Part shown: positions 33,534-42,034 of the stretch, piece after piece
Numbering within the stretch: position 1 is the stretch's first letter
Layout: every line of letters starts with the position of its first letter
Origin: CADEDV01 sp964412375
Lineage (GTDB): Bacteria > Bacteroidota > Bacteroidia > Chitinophagales > Chitinophagaceae
Direction of reading: 5' to 3'
Length of the DNA stretch: 64,000 nucleotides
Assembly: GCA_964412375.1 (NCBI GenBank)
Contig: CAYPOD010000012.1
Coordinates: 1 to 64,000, forward strand
Notes under the pieces: model-generated
Databases searched by the model: none
What the model saw: only the letters and a program-made list of their open reading frames with translations
What the model was told of the DNA's origin: nothing
Translations under genes and position numbers: made by a program

Positions 33534-34694
33534 CTATATGATAAAATCAACCCACTTATCGGACGATCTTCCGCTTTTTATCACATTCTCTATAAAAGCC
33601 ATTCCCCTGACACCGTCTTCCATGCCGGGGAAATCAAGCCATTCGGCTTTTGGTTTCTCTCCTGCCATCCGGGCTTGTACACAAAGAGCAAAATTGCGGT
33701 AATGATTGGCAAATGCTTCCAGGTATCCTTCGGGATGCCCTGCCGGTGTGCGGCTGTTATGTGATGCATGAGCACTTACATAACCTGTGCCTGCCCGCCA
33801 TACTTCGGCTGGCTTGTCAAGCCATTTCACCAAAAGTGTGTTGGCATCTTCCTGTTTCCACTCAATGCCTCCTTTTTCGCCATACACTCTTATCTTAACA
33901 TTGTTTTCTTCGCCTGCAGCGATCTGCGTAGCAAATAAAAGTCCGCTGGCGCCATTGTTGTATTTCAGCAATACCGCCCCGTCATCGTCAAGCTTTCTTC
34001 CTTCCACCACAATATTGATATCAGCACAGAGCTTTGTTGTTTGCAGCCCGCTGACATACTCAGCCAGGTTGAATGCATGAGTGCCGATATCGCCCATTGC
34101 TCCGGCAATACCGCTTTTGGAAGGATCAGTTCTCCAGCCGGCTTGTTTATTATCGCCGCTTTCTAAAAAATTGCTAAGCCAGCCTTGCGGATACTCTGCA
34201 TACACTTTTCTTATTTTTCCAAATTTTCCGCTCAGCACCTGCTGTCTTGCTTCTTTCACCATCGGGTAGCCGGTGTAGGTATGTGTGAGGCAAAAAAATA
34301 ATTGACTTTTATTAGCAATGCCCTGTAGTTTTTTTGCTTCTTCCAGGTCAAAGGTCATGGGCTTGTCGAGCACCACATGAAAACCATTTTCCAATGCCAG
34401 GCGTGCCGGTTCAAAATGAACATGATTGGGTGTAACGATGCTGATAAAATCCATTCGCCGGTCTGCGGGCAATGCGGCTTCAGCGGAGATCATTTCCTGG
34501 TAAGAACCATAAATACGTTCTGCCGGCAGACCAAGTGTTTCACCGGCTTGCTTTGATTTGCCAGGGTTGCTGCTAAATGCACCGCAAACCAATTCGATCT
34601 CTCCGTCCATATTAGCAGCGATGCGGTGTACTGCACCGATAAATGCACCGGGACCACCGCCCACCATTCCCATTCTTAATTTCCTTTTCAGCAT
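33534..34694 (-). CDS. Gfo/Idh/MocA-family oxidoreductase
   Basis: The 386-aa protein begins with the Rossmann motif MGMVGGGPGAFIGAVHRIAA and has the family's DKP motif in VVLDKPMTFDLEEAKKL (near residue 120), then the C-terminal barrel with GAMGDIGTHAFNLAEYVSG. Enzymes of this family use NAD(P) to oxidise or reduce hydroxyls on sugars and related polyols; several act at C3 of glycosides. No signal peptide is visible, so it acts in the cytoplasm, downstream of uptake. It begins the leftward group; the sugar MFS transporter is divergent from it. Confidence 0.93.
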   Translation of the reverse strand: MLKRKLRMGMVGGGPGAFIGAVHRIAANMDGEIELVCGAFSSNPGKSKQAGETLGLPAERIYGSYQEMISAEAALPADRRMDFISIVTPNHVHFEPARLALENGFHVVLDKPMTFDLEEAKKLQGIANKSQLFFCLTHTYTGYPMVKEARQQVLSGKFGKIRKVYAEYPQGWLSNFLESGDNKQAGWRTDPSKSGIAGAMGDIGTHAFNLAEYVSGLQTTKLCADINIVVEGRKLDDDGAVLLKYNNGASGLLFATQIAAGEENNVKIRVYGEKGGIEWKQEDANTLLVKWLDKPAEVWRAGTGYVSAHASHNSRTPAGHPEGYLEAFANHYRNFALCVQARMAGEKPKAEWLDFPGMEDGVRGMAFIENVIKSGRSSDKWVDFII

Positions 34695-34751
34695 CGCAAT
34701 CGTTTTCGATTATTAAAAAATTTAAACCGCAAAATGTAATTCTAAAAATAG

Positions 34752-34785
34752 TACATTTAGTTTTCTAAACATTGCTACAAATCTA
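34752..34785. promoter_or_regulatory. Candidate face-to-face -7 boxes between the two 3-keto-sugar operons
   Basis: TACATTTA (34752-34759, one mismatch to TAnnTTTG) points right towards the MFS gene. On the other strand TAGATTTG (34785-34778, exact) points left towards the Gfo/Idh gene. Predicted start points near 34766 and 34771 are only a few bp apart. Neither has a clear -33 box. Confidence 0.3.
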
Positions 34786-34790
34786 ACGAT

Positions 34791-36062
34791 ATGCAAACAG
34801 TAAACCGCAGCCAGCTTTTCATTGCCAGTTGCCTCGCCTTATTAGTAACATCCTTGTCATTTGGCATTCGTGCCGGTATATTAGGTGGCCTTGGTGTTGA
34901 GTTTGGACTGGACAAAGCAGAGTTAGCCACCATTACCGCTACAGCATTCTGGGGATTTCCGCTTGCCGTAATCATTGGCGGAATGGTAGTGGATATTATC
35001 GGAATGAAACGTTTGTTAGTAGCAGCTTTTCTTTTTCACATTGCCGGTATAGTATTAACCATTTTTGCCGGAAATTTTGGCAACCCGTTCTGGTCCCTGT
35101 TTATTTCAACCTTATTGATCGGCATTGCCAATGGCACCGTGGAAGCAGCCTGCAATCCATTGGTAACTGCTTTATACCCCAACGATAAAACAACCAAGCT
35201 GAATCATTTTCACTTGTGGTTCCCGGGTGGTATTGTTTTAGGAACGCTGATCGTTTATTTTTTTAACAAGGCTGCAATAGGCTGGGAAATACAGGTAGCC
35301 ATGATGATCATTCCGGCCATTTTATATGGCTATATATTTTCCAGCCAGAAATTTCCTGTTACCGAAAGGGTTGCCAGTGGTGTTTCCACTGCCGAAATGT
35401 ATAAATCGCTGGCGAACCCTCTATTTATCTTCATGATCATTTGCATGTTTGGCACGGCCATCACAGAATTATTCACCGGTCAGTGGATTGATGTTCTGCT
35501 AAAAAATATTACAAACAACCCGATACTTATCCTGACACTTTCAACAGGTGTGATGGTGGTAGGCAGGGCTTTTGCCGGGCCGGTTGTTCATCGGCTGGCG
35601 CCACATGGGGTATTGCTGATGTCGGCCATTGTCTCAACAATTGGTTTGTATATGCTGGGTAATACATCCGGCAACATGATATTTGCAGGCGCCCTGATAT
35701 TTGGCATGGGTGTCTGCTACTTCTGGCCAACAATGCTAGGTTTTGTGTCAGAATATTTACCAAAGACCGGTGCGGTTGGCATCAACCTGATGGGTGGGGC
35801 CGGCATGTTTGCCGTTTCTTTGTATATGATGCTGATGGGCGGTGTATATGATAAGAAAATAGCCAAACACCTGCCCGAAGGTGCGGATCTGAAATTATAT
35901 AATTCCGGCGAAGCTACTGCCGAGATGAAAACAGCTCTTGCAGAAGCCAATAAACTGGCGGGCCCTGAAATATTAAATACCACATTATTTATCCCGATTG
36001 CCCTCATTGTTGCTTTTGCAGGTTTATATTTTTACATGAGAAATAAAAAGAACCCGTCATAA
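34791..36062 (+). CDS. MFS sugar transporter
   Basis: The 423-aa inner-membrane protein has about 12 hydrophobic segments (FIASCLALLVTSLSFGIRAG, IIGGMVVDIIGMKRLLVAAF, LLIGIANGTVEAACNPLVTA, IFAGALIFGMGVCYFWPTML). The NGTVEAACNPLVTALYP block is like the FucP/GluP-type sugar:H+ symporters of the MFS. A longer cytoplasmic loop lies near residue 205. It probably imports the sugar or its oxidised product made in the envelope by the neighbouring GMC system. It opens the rightward operon, 11 bp before the next gene. Confidence 0.9.
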   Translation: MQTVNRSQLFIASCLALLVTSLSFGIRAGILGGLGVEFGLDKAELATITATAFWGFPLAVIIGGMVVDIIGMKRLLVAAFLFHIAGIVLTIFAGNFGNPFWSLFISTLLIGIANGTVEAACNPLVTALYPNDKTTKLNHFHLWFPGGIVLGTLIVYFFNKAAIGWEIQVAMMIIPAILYGYIFSSQKFPVTERVASGVSTAEMYKSLANPLFIFMIICMFGTAITELFTGQWIDVLLKNITNNPILILTLSTGVMVVGRAFAGPVVHRLAPHGVLLMSAIVSTIGLYMLGNTSGNMIFAGALIFGMGVCYFWPTMLGFVSEYLPKTGAVGINLMGGAGMFAVSLYMMLMGGVYDKKIAKHLPEGADLKLYNSGEATAEMKTALAEANKLAGPEILNTTLFIPIALIVAFAGLYFYMRNKKNPS

Positions 36063-36073
36063 TTATTACCGTC

Positions 36074-36970
36074 ATGACAAAAAATAACAGCCGGAGAAAA
36101 GCATTGAAACAGATAGTATGGGGCACCATGGCCATAGGTGCTGCCAGCCCGCTCGTTTCACTGGCAGCTGAAAAGCCTGCAGCAAATAAAAAACTGAAAG
36201 GGAATATCAATCATGCTGTCTGTTCCTGGACCTATAATTTCCTTACACTGGAAGAAATGTGCGTCATGGTTAAAAGCCTCGGGTTTTCAGCTATTGACCT
36301 GCTGACACCTAAAGAATGGCCAACTGTGCAGAAACATGGCATCCATTGCTCGATGTGTTATACCGGTGGAAAAATCAGTCTGACCGAAGGCTGGAACAAC
36401 CCGGCTAATCATGACTGGCTGATCAAAGACTTTATGGAAGCCATCCCGCTGGTGGCCAAAGCCGGTTATAAGAATCTTATCTGCTTCAGCGGAAACCGGA
36501 AAGGAATGGATGATGAAACAGGATTACAAAATTGTGTCGCTGGCTTGAAAAAGATCATGGGTCTTGCTGAACAGCAAGGTGTCATCATCCAGATGGAACT
36601 ATTCAACAGCAAAGTGGATCATAAAGATTATATGTGTGATAAAAGTGCCTGGGGCATTGAATTGTGCAAACAACTTGGCTCTCCGAATTTTAAACTGCTC
36701 TATGATATCTATCACATGCAGATCAATGAAGGGGATATCATCCGCACTATTAAAGATAATCACCAATATTTCGGGCATTACCACACGGCCGGTGTTCCGG
36801 GAAGACATGAAATTGACGAGTCGCAGGAACTCTACTACCCGGCTATCATGAAAGCCATTGCAGAAACGGGTTATAAAGGTTATGTGGCGCAGGAATTCAT
36901 GCCTACAGGAAAAGAAAAAGCTGACAAGATAGCTGCACTGAAAAAAGCAATTGAAATATGTGACGTGTAA
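36074..36970 (+). CDS. Tat-exported sugar isomerase-like TIM barrel (hydroxypyruvate isomerase-like)
   Basis: The 298-aa product has a twin-arginine signal (NNSRRKALKQIVWGTMAIGA) followed by an AP-endonuclease-2-type barrel. Metal-ligand regions are VIIQMELFNSKVDHKDYM (Glu), FKLLYDIYHMQINEGDI (Asp, His), GHYHTAGVPGRHEI (His) and KGYVAQEFMPTG (Glu), the hydroxypyruvate isomerase (Hyi) subgroup layout. The domain usually acts on free or phosphorylated sugars in the cytoplasm, so export points to a periplasmic sugar product. It follows the MFS gene by 11 bp and precedes the first GMC gene. Confidence 0.93.
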   Translation: MTKNNSRRKALKQIVWGTMAIGAASPLVSLAAEKPAANKKLKGNINHAVCSWTYNFLTLEEMCVMVKSLGFSAIDLLTPKEWPTVQKHGIHCSMCYTGGKISLTEGWNNPANHDWLIKDFMEAIPLVAKAGYKNLICFSGNRKGMDDETGLQNCVAGLKKIMGLAEQQGVIIQMELFNSKVDHKDYMCDKSAWGIELCKQLGSPNFKLLYDIYHMQINEGDIIRTIKDNHQYFGHYHTAGVPGRHEIDESQELYYPAIMKAIAETGYKGYVAQEFMPTGKEKADKIAALKKAIEICDV

Positions 36971-36990
36971 ACAATATTCAAATTCAGAAA

Positions 36991-37025
36991 AACAAATAAC
37001 CTATAAACATAAAACACAAATTCTT
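36991..37025 (+). repeat. 7-nt periodic leader array of the first GMC gene
   Basis: Units AACAAAT, AACCTAT, AAACATA, AAACACA and AATTCTT run at a 7-nt period and end 2 nt before the ATG at 37028. Confidence 0.65.
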
Positions 37026-37027
37026 AT

Positions 37028-38701
37028 ATGGCAGATAACAGTTATGATGCAATAGTGATAGGCTCGGGCATTGCCGGTGGCTGGGCCGCCAAAGAGCTAT
37101 GCGAAAAAGGTCTCAAAGTGATCATGCTGGAACGGGGACGCAATATTGAACATGTAAAAGATTATGTAAATGCCACTAAAGAAGTGTGGGAATTTCCCCA
37201 CCGAAACCAGCGGACACAACAGATGATACAGGATTATCCTGTGTTGAAAAGAGACTACCCGCTGAATGAAGAAACCTTTGGCATGTGGGCAAATGAAAAA
37301 GAAAATCCCTATACCGAAGTGAAACGGTTTGACTGGTACCGTGGCTATCATGTTGGTGGCCGCTCCCTGTTATGGGGCCGCCAGAGTTATCGTTTCAACA
37401 AATGGGATTTTGAGGCCAATGCCAAAGAAGGTATTGCAGTGGACTGGCCTATCCGCTATGATGATATTGCCCCCTGGTATAGCTATGTAGAAAAATTTGC
37501 CGGCATACAGGGAAGCAAAGAAGGACTGGATGTGTTGCCCGACGGAGAGTTTATGCCGGCCATGGATTTAAATATCGTGGAAAAGGACGTAGCTGCCCGC
37601 ATCAAGTCTCATTATAAAGGCAAACGCCATATGTTTATTGGTCGCAGCGCCAATATCACACAACCACTTCAGTCCCGAACCAATTGCCAGTACCGCAACC
37701 GTTGCTGGAGAGGTTGCCCTTTCGGTGCTTATTTCAGTACACAATCTTCTACGCTGCCGGCTGCGCAGGCAACAGGCAACCTGACGCTGAGACCCTACTC
37801 TATCGTTACAAAGATCCTTTACGATAAAGACAAAAAGAGAGCTACCGGAGTGGAGATCATTGATGCAGAAACCAACAAAACGTATGAATTCAAATCAAAG
37901 ATCGTTTTCGTTTGCGCATCGGCGTTTAATTCCACCTGGGTGCTGATGAATTCAGCAACAGATATATGGCCGGATGGATTGGGCAGCAGCAGCGGTGAAC
38001 TGGGGCATAATGTGATGGACCACCATTTCCGTTGCGGTGCCGGTGGCAAAGCGGAAGGATATGACGATTATTATATTTATGGCAACAGGCCCACAGGCAT
38101 TTATATTCCGAGGTTCCGGAATATCTATGATGATAAAAGAGATTATGTACGTGGGTTTGGCTACCAGGGTGGCGCAGGCCGAGGCCGCGGCGTTCCCATT
38201 GCTGAAATGCTGGGAGCTGATTATAAGGATGCATTATGCGAAGCAGGTGAATGGACGATAAACATCACCGCATTTGCAGAAATGCTGCCCTATCATGAAA
38301 ACACCATCAAACTGGACAAAGACAAAAAAGATAAATGGGGACTGCCGGTGCTGAAGATGGATGTGGAGATCAAAGAGAATGAGATAAAGATGAGAAAGGA
38401 TATGATAGATGACGCCAAAGAAATGCTTGAAATTGCCGGTATCAAAAATGTTTACACCTATGATTCAGGCTATGCACCGGGCATGGGCATTCATGAAATG
38501 GGCACTGCCCGTATGGGCCGTGATCCAAAAACATCTGTTCTCAATGGCAACAACCAGGTTTGGGATGCACCGAATGTGTTTGTCACTGATGGTGCCTGCA
38601 TGACATCCGCTTCCTGTGTGAATCCATCACTGACCTATATGGCGCTGACTGCAAGAGCAGCAGCATTTGCCGTAGACGAATTAAAAAAAGGTAACCTTTA
38701 A
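37028..38701 (+). CDS. GMC-family flavoprotein dehydrogenase, copy 1
   Basis: The 557-aa product has the N-terminal FAD motif VIGSGIAGGWAAKELCEKGL (residues 10-29) and a C-terminal GMC domain with GIHEMGTARMGRDPKTSVLN and FVTDGACMTSASCVNPSLTY, holding the active-site His/Asn region. A Cys cluster NCQYRNRCWRGCPFGAYFS (near residue 220) resembles the FAD-gluconate/fructose/glucose dehydrogenase segment, where Cys residues can bind an Fe-S cluster; that is inference here. These enzymes oxidise sugar alcohol groups to ketones and pass electrons to a haem protein. It has no signal peptide and probably crosses the membrane with the Tat signal of subunit 3. The paralogue begins 8 bp downstream. Confidence 0.95.
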   Translation: MADNSYDAIVIGSGIAGGWAAKELCEKGLKVIMLERGRNIEHVKDYVNATKEVWEFPHRNQRTQQMIQDYPVLKRDYPLNEETFGMWANEKENPYTEVKRFDWYRGYHVGGRSLLWGRQSYRFNKWDFEANAKEGIAVDWPIRYDDIAPWYSYVEKFAGIQGSKEGLDVLPDGEFMPAMDLNIVEKDVAARIKSHYKGKRHMFIGRSANITQPLQSRTNCQYRNRCWRGCPFGAYFSTQSSTLPAAQATGNLTLRPYSIVTKILYDKDKKRATGVEIIDAETNKTYEFKSKIVFVCASAFNSTWVLMNSATDIWPDGLGSSSGELGHNVMDHHFRCGAGGKAEGYDDYYIYGNRPTGIYIPRFRNIYDDKRDYVRGFGYQGGAGRGRGVPIAEMLGADYKDALCEAGEWTINITAFAEMLPYHENTIKLDKDKKDKWGLPVLKMDVEIKENEIKMRKDMIDDAKEMLEIAGIKNVYTYDSGYAPGMGIHEMGTARMGRDPKTSVLNGNNQVWDAPNVFVTDGACMTSASCVNPSLTYMALTARAAAFAVDELKKGNL

Positions 38702-38709
38702 AAAATAAT

Positions 38710-40392
38710 ATGGCTGATAATACATACGATGCAATTGTAGTTGGTTCCGGCATCAGCGGTGGCTGGGCTGCAAAAGAGCTTTGTGAAAAAGGACTCAAGG
38801 TATTAATGCTTGAACGTGGCGCCGAACACAGACATATCACCGATTATAAAACAGCCACTATGATGCCCTGGGAATTTAAATACCGCGGCAGAACCACGCA
38901 ACAACAAAAAGAGGATTACCCGGTTGTCCATCGTGGCTGGGCTGCGGATGAAAGAGTAATGGATGCCTGGGCCAATGAAAAAGATTCACCATATACGGAA
39001 GTCAAACCTTTTACCTGGTGGAGGGTATATCGCATGGGGGGCCGTTCAGTATTATGGGGCAGGCATAGCTATCGCTGGAGTGATTTGGATTTTGAAGCCA
39101 ATGCAAAAGATGGTTTCGGTGTAGATTGGCCCATCCGTTACAAGGATATTGCACCGTGGTATGATCATGTAGAAAAATTTGCGGGCATAAGTGGTTCACT
39201 GGAAGGCTTGCCTTACCTGCCCGACGGCCAATTTTTACCTCCCGTTCCGTTAAACATTGTAGAGAAAGATGTAGCGGAAAAAATTAAAAAGTTTTATAAC
39301 GGCGAAAGACACCTGATAAACAGCCGGGTGGCCAATATTACTGTTCCGCATAATGAAAGAACGAATTGCCAGTTTCGCAACCGTTGCTGGGAAGGTTGCC
39401 AGTTTGGTGGCTATTTCAGCACACAGTCTTCTACCCTGCCGGCTGCAGTGAAAACAAATAACCTCACCGTACGGCCTTTATCATTGGTAACAAAAATTCT
39501 TTATGACAGGGATAAGAAAAAAGCGAGTGGTGTGGAAGTACTGGACACATCAGACAATAAGACCTACGAATACAAAGCCAAAATCATTTTTGTTTGTGCC
39601 TCTGCCTTAAACTCCACCTGGTTATTATTTAACTCTGCTACTGATATATGGCCGGGCGGATTGGGCAGCAGCAGCGGTGAACTGGGGCATAATGTAATGG
39701 ATCATCATTATAATCTTGGCGCCAATGGCAAGATTGAAGGTTATGAAGATAAAATGGAATACGGCCGTCGCCCCTGTGGTTTTTATATTTCACGGTTTGC
39801 GAATATTCCCGGCGACAAGAAACGGGATTTTCTAAGAGGTTTTGGCTACCAGGGCAGCGCCGGCCGCCAGGGCTGGAGCAGAACAATTGCAGAAATGAAT
39901 ATCGGCAGTGAGTTCAAAGATGCATTGACAGAACCCGGTGGCTGGACAATCGGCGCCACCGGCTTTGGTGAAATTCTGCCCTATCATGAAAACAAAATTT
40001 CTTTAGACAAAGAAGTAAAAGATAAATGGGGCTTACCGGTTTTATCTATGGATGCCGAATTGAAAGAAAATGAAATGAAAATGCGGGAGGCCATCAAAGA
40101 AGAATTAGCAGCAATGCTGGAAGCTGCAGGTGTGCAAAATGTCAGAACTTTTGACTCAGGTCATGCTATGGGTCATGGCATTCATGAAATGGGTACTGCC
40201 CGGATGGGCCGTGATCCAAAAACATCTGTATTGAATGGCAACAACCAGGTGTGGGATGCCCCGAATGTATTTGTCACCGATGGCGCCTGCATGACCAGTT
40301 CATCTTGTGTCAACCCGTCATTAACCTATATGGCACTGACTGCAAGAGCTGCGTCATTTGCAGTGGATGAATTAAAAAAAGGAAATCTTTGA
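38710..40392 (+). CDS. GMC-family flavoprotein dehydrogenase, copy 2
   Basis: The 560-aa protein is a close paralogue of the preceding gene, with the same FAD motif (VVGSGISGGWAAKELCEKGL), Cys cluster (NCQFRNRCWEGCQFGGYFS) and C-terminal motifs. Amino-acid differences are spread through the substrate half, e.g. WWRVYRMGGRSVLWGRHSYR against WYRGYHVGGRSLLWGRQSYR. Several DNA stretches are almost identical to copy 1 (e.g. around 39650-39710 against 37970-38030). The two may form isoenzymes with different sugar preferences or a heterodimer. It lies upstream of one shared subunit-3 gene; a short AAAGCA-ATT-TGCTTT hairpin follows at 40395-40409. Confidence 0.95.
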   Translation: MADNTYDAIVVGSGISGGWAAKELCEKGLKVLMLERGAEHRHITDYKTATMMPWEFKYRGRTTQQQKEDYPVVHRGWAADERVMDAWANEKDSPYTEVKPFTWWRVYRMGGRSVLWGRHSYRWSDLDFEANAKDGFGVDWPIRYKDIAPWYDHVEKFAGISGSLEGLPYLPDGQFLPPVPLNIVEKDVAEKIKKFYNGERHLINSRVANITVPHNERTNCQFRNRCWEGCQFGGYFSTQSSTLPAAVKTNNLTVRPLSLVTKILYDRDKKKASGVEVLDTSDNKTYEYKAKIIFVCASALNSTWLLFNSATDIWPGGLGSSSGELGHNVMDHHYNLGANGKIEGYEDKMEYGRRPCGFYISRFANIPGDKKRDFLRGFGYQGSAGRQGWSRTIAEMNIGSEFKDALTEPGGWTIGATGFGEILPYHENKISLDKEVKDKWGLPVLSMDAELKENEMKMREAIKEELAAMLEAAGVQNVRTFDSGHAMGHGIHEMGTARMGRDPKTSVLNGNNQVWDAPNVFVTDGACMTSSSCVNPSLTYMALTARAASFAVDELKKGNL

Positions 40393-40437
40393 AGAAAGCA
40401 ATTTGCTTTTGCTTAGCTAATAGACAGAAAGTAAAAG

Positions 40438-40472
40438 AAACTATAAACACTAAATAACAAACTAAAAACTCT
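40438..40472 (+). repeat. 7-nt periodic leader array of the subunit-3 gene
   Basis: Units AAACTAT, AAACACT, AAATAAC, AAACTAA and AAACTCT repeat with an exact 7-nt period and end 6 nt before the ATG at 40479. The first unit is identical to the ychF array unit. Confidence 0.75.
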
Positions 40473-40478
40473 GATAAT

Positions 40479-41096
40479 ATGGATCGTCGTGAACTTTTAA
40501 AAATGATCGCTGTGCTCACCGGGGCTGCTGTGGTGGGTGGTGAAACATTCCTGACGGGCTGCACTTCCGGTGGAAAAACAGGGATAAATTTTTCTGCCTC
40601 CGACCTGGCCCTGCTGGATGAAGTGGGTGAAACCATTTTACCGGCCACCTCTTCTCCCGGTGCCAAAGAGGCCAAAGTAGCTGAACTCATGCAGGTGATC
40701 GTGAAAGATTGCTACCCGGCCGATAGCCAGGATGCATTTGTGAAAGGTATTGGTGAACTGGATGAGGCCTGCAAAGCCATGCACAGTAAATCGTTCATGG
40801 ACTGCAGCCCGGAACAAAGAAAAGCGTTGTTGCTGAAACTGGAAGAAGAAGCAAAAGAGTTCAATAAAATGCAGGATGAAAAGGACAAACCTGTAAGGGA
40901 AAAACTAAAAGAGCAGGATAAAGGCTATGACTTTGTTGCATCACCGAGGCATTATTACACCATGATGAAACAGCTTACCCTATTAGGCTATTTCACTTCT
41001 GAAGTAGCAGCCAAAAAAGCGTTGCGTCATAATCCCGTTCCGGGGAAATACGACGGGGCTTACCCGTATAAAAAAGGTGACAAGGCATGGGCCTGA
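40479..41096 (+). CDS. Gluconate 2-dehydrogenase subunit 3-like small subunit, Tat-type
   Basis: The 205-aa product has the signal MDRRELLKMIAVLTGAAVVG, a twin-arginine type, followed by a lipobox-like LTGC. The mature domain matches the PF13618 small subunit (FSASDLALLDEVGETILPAT, PRHYYTMMKQLTLLGYFTSE and RHNPVPGKYDGAYP). In LacC and FAD-glucose dehydrogenase systems this subunit carries the Tat signal that exports the folded flavoprotein with it. One copy here serves two GMC genes. It lies 86 bp behind the second GMC gene, with its own heptad leader. Confidence 0.93.
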   Translation: MDRRELLKMIAVLTGAAVVGGETFLTGCTSGGKTGINFSASDLALLDEVGETILPATSSPGAKEAKVAELMQVIVKDCYPADSQDAFVKGIGELDEACKAMHSKSFMDCSPEQRKALLLKLEEEAKEFNKMQDEKDKPVREKLKEQDKGYDFVASPRHYYTMMKQLTLLGYFTSEVAAKKALRHNPVPGKYDGAYPYKKGDKAWA

Positions 41097-41140
41097 TGTG
41101 AAATGTATTTTAGTTTGCTTACCCAAAAAATAAGTTCATC

Positions 41141-42034
41141 ATGCACCAAAACAGAAGAGACTTTTTAAAGATAGGCGGCCATCTTGCTGCTGCTATTGCT
41201 CTTGGACCGATGGCCTGCAAACTGATGCCAAAGAAAGAAGACGAAAAGCCAGGTGTAGCTCAGAAAGGATTTGAAACTTTCGGGTTACAGCTCTATTCGC
41301 TGCGGCAGGATATGCCGAATGACCCCAAAGGAGTTTTGCAACAGGTGGCATCCTATGGTTATAAGCAAATAGAAAGTTATGAAGGAGGCCAGGGAATGTT
41401 CTGGGGCATGAGCAATACTGATTTTAAGAAGTACATGGATGACCTCGGCATGGCTATCGTTGCCAGTCATTGCGACATGAATACAAATTTTGAAAAGAAA
41501 GCAGAAGAGGCGGCCGCCATTGGCATGAAATATCTTATTTGCCCCTGGCTTGGTCCGCAAAAATCACTCGATGATTTTAAGCGTTATGCTGAAACCTTTA
41601 ATCAGAAAGGCGAGATATGCAAAAAGAACGGGATAAGATTTGCTTATCATAACCACGACTATACTTTCAAAGAACTGGAAGGGCAGTTGCCACAGGACCT
41701 GTTGATGAACAGCACCGATGCTTCACTGGTGGATTTCGAAATGGATATTTATTGGGTGGTTACAGGTGGTCACGATGCGGAAGCCTGGTTTAAAAAATAT
41801 AAGAACCGTTTCCGCCTTTGTCATGTAAAAGACAGGAGTAAAACACCGGTTGAAAATAACGGGCTTAATTCAGTTGATCTCGGTACCGGTGTGATTGACT
41901 TTGCCAAAGTGCTTAAGACAGCAAAAGAATATGGCATGGAATATTTTATCGTTGAGCAGGAAGCCTACCCCAACGGCACACCGCTGGAAGCCGTAAAAGC
42001 CGGGGCTGAATACATGAAAAAGCTGGTAATTTAA
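41141..42034 (+). CDS. Tat-exported lipoprotein sugar isomerase-like TIM barrel
   Basis: The 297-aa product starts with the twin-arginine signal NRRDFLKIGGHLAAAIALGP followed by a lipobox (MAC), so it is probably exported folded and lipid-anchored. The barrel holds FAYHNHDYTFKELEG (His), DFEMDIYWVVTGGHD (Asp), CHVKDRSK (His, Asp) and EYFIVEQEAYPNG (Glu). It is a second exported paralogue of the isomerase at 36074. In this context the likely roles are isomerisation or eliminative cleavage of 3-keto glycosides. The stop overlaps the convergent gene by 4 bp. Confidence 0.93.
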   Translation: MHQNRRDFLKIGGHLAAAIALGPMACKLMPKKEDEKPGVAQKGFETFGLQLYSLRQDMPNDPKGVLQQVASYGYKQIESYEGGQGMFWGMSNTDFKKYMDDLGMAIVASHCDMNTNFEKKAEEAAAIGMKYLICPWLGPQKSLDDFKRYAETFNQKGEICKKNGIRFAYHNHDYTFKELEGQLPQDLLMNSTDASLVDFEMDIYWVVTGGHDAEAWFKKYKNRFRLCHVKDRSKTPVENNGLNSVDLGTGVIDFAKVLKTAKEYGMEYFIVEQEAYPNGTPLEAVKAGAEYMKKLVI

